The notes beneath the pieces are model-generated. The model saw nothing but the letters and a program-made list of their open reading frames with translations. It ran no database searches and was not told where the DNA came from. The position numbers were made by a program, and so were the translations under genes. From DATGLG01 sp035294245 (GTDB lineage: Bacteria > Pseudomonadota > Alphaproteobacteria > JACZXZ01), in NCBI GenBank assembly GCA_035294245.1, contig DATGLG010000048.1:1-10025 (forward strand): a DNA stretch of 10,025 bases, given 5' to 3'. Shown piece by piece: positions 6,438-10,025 of the stretch. The first letter of the stretch is position 1, and each line of letters opens with the position of its first letter.

Positions 6438-6558
6438 GCGTCGCGCACCGTCGAAAGGGGCGCCACGATCACCCGGGGTTGCCGTGGCGTCAAGGTAATG
6501 ATCCTGAAAGTCGTGCTGGTCGGCTCAGTAGACTTGAAAGCGTTGGCAAATGGCGGAG
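6438..6558 (-). other. 121-base intergenic segment with a hairpin in the polysaccharide operon
   Basis: This gap separates the nucleotidyltransferase stop from the glycosyltransferase start. It carries an inverted repeat CGCCACG (6461-6467) / CGTGGCG (6483-6489) with a 15-base loop containing a further CCCGGG self-complement. No U-run follows on the reverse strand, so it may be a processing or attenuation structure, not a terminator. No Shine-Dalgarno is obvious before the glycosyltransferase. A separate promoter here cannot be excluded. Confidence 0.35.
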
Positions 6559-7650
6559 TCAGGCCTCCTGGCTGCGCGTCCGCCAGCGCCGGATGGATTT
6601 CCGGGCGAGATGGGCGGCCAGGAGTGCCGGAGACATGCGGAGCCAGTGCGATCTGATATAAAGGCAAAGCCGACTGAGGCGCGATGGCGGCAGCATAAGC
6701 GCGCGCTCGACAAGATGATCCATGGCGAGCAGCAGCGGCGCCGCCGGTCGCCCGGCCTCGGCGTCCTTGCACGCCTCCGGAGGAATTGGGGTACCGAGGA
6801 GGCGCCGGGTGTATCGCAGCGCGTAGAATAGCGGCCGCTCCAACCCCAATTGCTTCGCCCGCGCGGTAAGCTCGGGCCAGAATTCGTCGCGCGCGCCGAA
6901 TTCGCGGAGCAGTCCGTCCAAATCGCTCAGATCCCTTAAGGCCCCACTCACCTCGCCGTCATAAAAGAGATGCACGGCGCCATGGAGCACCATGTCCGGG
7001 GGGGCCAGGACCTTGGTTCCCCGCGCATCGGCAACGACGGCACGCTCGAATAGGAGCATCGTATCGGGGTGCAGCCGGGACGAGAGGGGGACGATCGCGT
7101 GGTGCAGGTCGAGAACGGTATCGCGGATGCGATGTCGCAGCGGCGGCAACTCATGCATCCAGTGGCGATAGTAGCGCTGATCGTAGGAATCGACGATCAC
7201 GTGCTCCCAGCCCTGCTTCAAGAGGATGTCCTCGAGGCTCTCGATGTCCTTCTGGGGAACGATGATGTCGACATCCGCCGAGGTGCGGCCCTGCGCGACG
7301 TCGAGCCCCAGCGCCGCATAAGCGGCGCCCTTCAGGAGAGCGAAATAGAGACCGGTGCCTTGCAGCACATTGTGCAGGCGATCGACTTCCCAGAGCATGC
7401 GCCGGCGATGGTGCTCGGCTTCGAGGAAGGCAGCGAGAAGACGCCGCCGGACCGGGTCGGGGAGCCTGTCCGCCAGTTTCGCCCGATTGAAAAGATGCCA
7501 AAGCCGGCCGCTCAGATGGCTCTTGCGCGCGCGCCACAGCAGATCTTCCCATTCGGGGACGCCGAGCCGCAACGCGTCCGACGGGGAGCGAAGCACCCTG
7601 AGAAGGGTGTCGCTTCTGTCGCTCCAAGCTTGCGAGGCCGAGGCCGTCAT
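6559..7650 (-). CDS. Nucleotidyltransferase-fold protein (NTP_transf_5-like)
   Basis: A 363-residue soluble protein resembling the uncharacterised nucleotidyltransferase family often seen in exopolysaccharide and exosortase loci. The core is FALLKGAAYAALGL (103-116) followed by GRTSADVDIIVP (121-132). The K-G and D-x-D (Asp126, Asp128) arrangement is the metal-binding signature of the polymerase-beta nucleotidyltransferase fold. VLDLHHAI (179-186) supplies a plausible third acidic residue (Asp182). The remainder is alpha-helical, with PPDMVLHGAVHLFYDGE (217-233) and a DLSDLDGLLREFG segment (240-252) as conserved-looking blocks. The C-terminus is strongly basic. The start ATG at 7650 overlaps the epimerase stop (ATGA on the reverse strand), so it is translationally coupled to that gene. 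The in-frame upstream extension, inside the epimerase gene, is spurious. The reaction and substrate are unknown for the family. Confidence 0.82.
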   Translation of the reverse strand: MTASASQAWSDRSDTLLRVLRSPSDALRLGVPEWEDLLWRARKSHLSGRLWHLFNRAKLADRLPDPVRRRLLAAFLEAEHHRRRMLWEVDRLHNVLQGTGLYFALLKGAAYAALGLDVAQGRTSADVDIIVPQKDIESLEDILLKQGWEHVIVDSYDQRYYRHWMHELPPLRHRIRDTVLDLHHAIVPLSSRLHPDTMLLFERAVVADARGTKVLAPPDMVLHGAVHLFYDGEVSGALRDLSDLDGLLREFGARDEFWPELTARAKQLGLERPLFYALRYTRRLLGTPIPPEACKDAEAGRPAAPLLLAMDHLVERALMLPPSRLSRLCLYIRSHWLRMSPALLAAHLARKSIRRWRTRSQEA

Positions 7651-8576
7651 AGGCTGGAGGCGGTCTCTCGCAGGCCGTCTTCCAGCCTTCGCTCGGCGCG
7701 CCAGCCGAGGGCCGCCTCGATCCTGGCTGCGCTGCCGAGCGATCGCCGAATATCTCCGGGACGCGCCGCCGCGAACTCGATCGCCAGGGGGGCGGCGCAG
7801 ACCGATGCGATCGTCTCGGCAAGCCCGAGGATCGATGTGGCGACGCCGCTGCACACATTGAAGACGCGGGCCTCGGTCGAGGCGTTCGCCATGGCTGACA
7901 TCAGCGCGCGGACCACGTCGCCGACGAAGACAAAGTCGCGCTCCTGCTTGCCGTCGCCGAGAATCGTCACGCTCGCGCGGCGCCGCAATCGCGCGCTGAA
8001 AATGGAGATGACGCCGGAATAGGGCGAGCTCGGGTCTTGCCGCGGGCCGTAGACGTTGAAAAACCGCAGCCCCAGGGTCGGAACCTTGTGCACGATCCCC
8101 GCGACTCGTGCATGGAATTCGCAGCCGAGCTTGTCGGCGCCATAGGCGGATAGGGGTCTCGCTTCGGCGGTCTCGACGAGAGGCAGATCGGGGTTGTCGC
8201 CGTAAACTGCCGCCGAGGAGGCATAGACGACGGGTATCGGATTGGCGGCGCGATCTCCAGCCATACGCGCTGCATCGAAGACGGTGATCGTGCCCGTCAA
8301 GTTTGTCCGATGGGTCGCCACCCATTCCTTATTGCCGCGCTCGACCGAGGCGACGGCGGCAAGGTGGAAGCAGCCATCGACATTTCTCATCGCCTGCGCG
8401 ACGGCCGATCCGTCGGCGACATCACCGACGACGAGGTCGGCCTTCGGATTGAGGTTGCTCCGCCGCCCCGTTGAGAGATCATCGAGGACTCGCACCTCGT
8501 CTCCGCGGGCGACCAGGGCGTCGCAGAGATGCGAGCCGATGAATCCGCATCCGCCGGTCACGAGATAAGCAGGCAA
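7647..8576 (-). CDS. NAD-dependent epimerase/dehydratase (extended SDR, nucleotide-sugar type)
   Basis: A 309-residue extended short-chain dehydrogenase resembling UDP-glucose 4-epimerase-type enzymes, expected to interconvert nucleotide sugars in the cytoplasm. Visible: Rossmann TGGCGFIGS (7-15), acidic pair LDD at the end of strand 2 (31-33), GDV (51-53) for the adenine pocket, HLAAVASV (71-78), YASSAAVYG (118-126) with the catalytic Ser, YGADK (145-149) as catalytic Tyr-xxx-Lys, RFFNVYGPRQ (171-180), and RDFVFVGDVVRAL (213-225) in the substrate domain. The start is a TTG at 8576: its upstream AGGGGG lies 6 bases away, and translation from it gives the canonical MPAYLVTGGCGFIG. No in-frame ATG fits better. 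It heads the leftward operon, and its stop overlaps the start of the nucleotidyltransferase. The precise sugar is unknown. Confidence 0.88.
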   Translation of the reverse strand: MPAYLVTGGCGFIGSHLCDALVARGDEVRVLDDLSTGRRSNLNPKADLVVGDVADGSAVAQAMRNVDGCFHLAAVASVERGNKEWVATHRTNLTGTITVFDAARMAGDRAANPIPVVYASSAAVYGDNPDLPLVETAEARPLSAYGADKLGCEFHARVAGIVHKVPTLGLRFFNVYGPRQDPSSPYSGVISIFSARLRRRASVTILGDGKQERDFVFVGDVVRALMSAMANASTEARVFNVCSGVATSILGLAETIASVCAAPLAIEFAAARPGDIRRSLGSAARIEAALGWRAERRLEDGLRETASSL

Positions 8577-8590
8577 GAAGCACCCCCTAC
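8577..8590 (-). promoter_or_regulatory. Ribosome-binding site deciding a TTG start
   Basis: On the reverse strand GTAGGGGGTGCTTC immediately precedes the TTG start of the epimerase. The strong AGGGGG with a 6-base spacer supports initiation at this uncommon codon. Confidence 0.55.
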
Positions 8591-8781
8591 GCCCATCGGA
8601 ACCATGCGGCGAAACGCATGATCCGGGCCGCCCTTGGCGAGCTATCTCTAGCAGATATCATTGTATTTTTTACTAAAAAGCTTCCTGCTGCATGCTGCGG
8701 CCTTAGCCGTCTCTTTACCGCCTTGGTCGAGAATATTGCAACCGAGCACCGCCAGACGCCGAGCATCGGAAAAGGATAGCG
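8591..8781. promoter_or_regulatory. Divergent promoter region between epimerase and flavin oxidoreductase
   Basis: This spacer separates two divergent genes and includes an AT-rich core at about 8641-8682 (ATATCATTGTATTTTTTACT is typical). On the reverse strand TACAAT (8665-8660) resembles a -10 hexamer, but no good -35 lies at the expected distance. On the forward strand AAAAGGA (8770-8776) is the ribosome-binding site of the gene starting at 8782. Promoters are likely here, but their exact positions are not resolved. Confidence 0.45.
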
Positions 8782-9879
8782 ATGCCCTCGACCTTGAGCC
8801 TGATCCAAAGGCGCGCTGGACAATTGGGAGCGCGCTTCCGGCAAAGGACGCGATTCCAGATTTCCGGGCTGCCCCTGGCCCTGGCGCCCTCTCATTTCGC
8901 GGATGTGAGCAAAGCGATCGGACGGGCGGCCCTCGGCGCGCGCTTCCTCGGTTGCCGCTATCCGGTCCTGGGCGGTGCCATGACCTGGGTTTCCGAGGCG
9001 AGCCTGGTCGCGGCCATATCCAATGCCGGCGGATTCGGTACCTTGGCTGCCGGCGCGCTCTCCCCGTCGGACCTGGATGCAGAGATCGAGCGGACCTATG
9101 CGTCGACCGGCGCGGTGTTCGGGGTCAACCTTGTCACGCTCAATCCGGAAATCGACGCGCTCCTTGAGGTCTGCCTCGATCGGGACGTCTCGCACATCGT
9201 GCTTGGCGGCGGACGTCCCAGTGCTGCGCAGATCGCTCGCGCAAAATCGGGCGGCGCCAAGGTCATCTGCTTCGCCGCCTCGTTGCAAATGGGGCTTCGC
9301 CATCTGCGCAATGGCGCCGACGCGCTGATCGTCGAAGGGCACGAGGCGGGAGGCCATGTAGGGCCGACCTCGACCCTGACCTTGGCGCAGGAGTTGTCGC
9401 CGCTCATGGATCGCGTGCCGGTCTTCGTCGCCGGCGGCATTGCAAGCGGGGCGGCGTTTCGCATGTTCCTTGCTCTGGGAGCCGCAGGCTGCCAGCTCGG
9501 CACGGTATTCGCCTGCGCCCAAGAGAGCCGGATGCATCCTAATGCGAAAGCGGCCTATCTCAAGGCCTCTGCGCATGATGCGGTCCTGACGCCGCGCCTG
9601 GACCCCAGTCTCCACATCATCCCGGTCCGCTCCTTGCGCAATCGCGCGCATGACGCCTTCGTCGCGCTGCAGAAAGATGTGCTGGCGATGGTGAGGGAAG
9701 GACGAATATCGCCGTCGGAGGCTCAGCATCGGATCGAGGGCTTCTGGGCGGGCCGACTGCGGCGCGGCGTCGTCGATGGCGACGTTGAGGAGGGCTCCCT
9801 CATGGCGGGCCAGAGCGTCGGGCTCGTCGACCGGTCGCTGCCCGTCAGCGAGATCATTGAGAGCATCATCGGGAATTAG
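8782..9879 (+). CDS. Nitronate monooxygenase / YrpB-like FMN oxidoreductase
   Basis: A 365-residue TIM-barrel flavoprotein of the nitronate monooxygenase (formerly 2-nitropropane dioxygenase) / FabK-like family. It would bind FMN and oxidise alkyl nitronates or, in some relatives, reduce enoyl-ACP with NAD(P)H. Visible motifs: PVLGGAMTWVSEASLVAAIS (61-80) then NAGGFGTLAAG (81-91), FGVNLVTL (113-120), EGHEAGGHVG (185-194) with the family's conserved His192, PVFVAGGIASG (213-223) and GCQLGTVFACAQES (236-249) for the FMN phosphate, and a C-terminal MAGQSVGLVD (341-350). The start ATG at 8782 has AAGGA 5 bases upstream. About 50 residues precede the barrel, an N-terminal extension without a signal peptide. 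The gene is divergent from the polysaccharide operon, and its stop overlaps that of the convergent efflux gene. Physiological substrate and any link to the neighbours are unknown. Confidence 0.88.
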   Translation: MPSTLSLIQRRAGQLGARFRQRTRFQISGLPLALAPSHFADVSKAIGRAALGARFLGCRYPVLGGAMTWVSEASLVAAISNAGGFGTLAAGALSPSDLDAEIERTYASTGAVFGVNLVTLNPEIDALLEVCLDRDVSHIVLGGGRPSAAQIARAKSGGAKVICFAASLQMGLRHLRNGADALIVEGHEAGGHVGPTSTLTLAQELSPLMDRVPVFVAGGIASGAAFRMFLALGAAGCQLGTVFACAQESRMHPNAKAAYLKASAHDAVLTPRLDPSLHIIPVRSLRNRAHDAFVALQKDVLAMVREGRISPSEAQHRIEGFWAGRLRRGVVDGDVEEGSLMAGQSVGLVDRSLPVSEIIESIIGN

Positions 9880-10025
9880 CGCTCCGCCGCTGGATTTGCG
9901 GTTGCGGTTTGCGTGTGGGACGGGATGGCGGCGCCGCCCATGGCGAGGAAGAGCTGGGTGGTGTCGAGGAAGCGCTGGGCCTGGGCGCGGACGACGCCGA
10001 GGCGGGCCTGCTGGGCGAGGCGCTC
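9876..10025 (-). CDS. Outer-membrane efflux protein (TolC/NodT-like), C-terminal end only
   Basis: The reverse strand reads 49 codons and a TAA at 9878-9876, open to the right edge. The translation ERLAQQARLGVVRAQAQRFL followed by DTTQLFLAMGG matches the C-terminal helix and tail of NodT/TolC-type outer-membrane factors of RND or ABC efflux systems ('..RAQAQRYxDTAxLFxALGGGW'). After GG it continues as a Pro/Thr/Ala-rich tail. The usual GGGW aromatic end is replaced by GGAA. Almost all codons end in G or C. The TAA shares bases with the TAG of the flavoprotein gene, a 4-base convergent overlap. It could be the outer-membrane partner for an exporter such as the ABC system here, but it more probably belongs to an operon continuing to the right. 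Confidence 0.72.
   Translation of the reverse strand, partial: ERLAQQARLGVVRAQAQRFLDTTQLFLAMGGAAIPSHTQTATANPAAER

Noticed and set aside
7651..8325. 225-residue N-terminal extension of the nucleotidyltransferase
   Set aside because: It lies wholly inside the epimerase gene in another frame and is Arg-rich with no domain; the overlapping ATG at 7650 is the natural start.
8587..9729. 380-residue reverse-strand open frame opposite the flavin oxidoreductase
   Set aside because: Antisense shadow caused by GC-rich codons; the forward frame has all family motifs and a ribosome-binding site.

Overview
The window is high-GC chromosomal DNA of a Gram-negative bacterium, most likely an alphaproteobacterium. 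This rests on the G/C-rich third codon positions, the envelope-spanning machinery (periplasmic adaptor, TolC/NodT-type outer-membrane protein) and a palindromic dispersed repeat (about 602-686) of a type familiar from alphaproteobacterial genomes. The genus cannot be named from the sequence. The gene content is that of a cell-envelope / extracellular-polysaccharide neighbourhood.

Layout. (a) 1-210 (-): N-terminal 70 codons of an exosortase-system-associated acyltransferase that leaves the window on the left. (b) 211-950: a 740-base spacer with an AT-rich stretch and the palindromic repeat. (c) 951-1850 (-): a complete second acyltransferase, paralogous to the first. (d) 1851-2302: a divergent spacer with several inverted repeats. 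(e) 2303-5385 (+): a two-gene ABC export operon of the DevBCA/MacAB kind, made of an FtsX/MacB-fold permease followed, with an ATGA overlap, by one polypeptide carrying both the ABC ATPase and the HlyD-like periplasmic adaptor. (f) 8576-5391 (-): a polysaccharide-type operon read right to left: extended-SDR NAD-dependent epimerase (TTG start), a NTP_transf_5-type nucleotidyltransferase-fold protein (ATGA overlap), and a GT-B glycosyltransferase 121 bases further on. (g) 8577-8781: a divergent promoter region. (h) 8782-9879 (+): a nitronate-monooxygenase/YrpB-like flavoprotein. (i) 9876-10025 (-): the last 49 codons of an outer-membrane efflux protein, whose stop codon overlaps that of the flavoprotein.

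How the genes may work together (inference): the epimerase and glycosyltransferase would contribute to a surface glycan. The acyltransferases belong to a family that co-occurs with exosortase/PEP-CTERM systems and exopolysaccharide loci. The ABC exporter could move a lipid- or glycan-like product across the envelope with a TolC-like partner. No exosortase or PEP-CTERM protein is visible here.

The most unusual element is the single-chain ATPase-TM-adaptor fusion (3424-5385). The tandem divergent acyltransferases come second. I see no CRISPR array, tRNA, rRNA, insertion sequence or phage gene.
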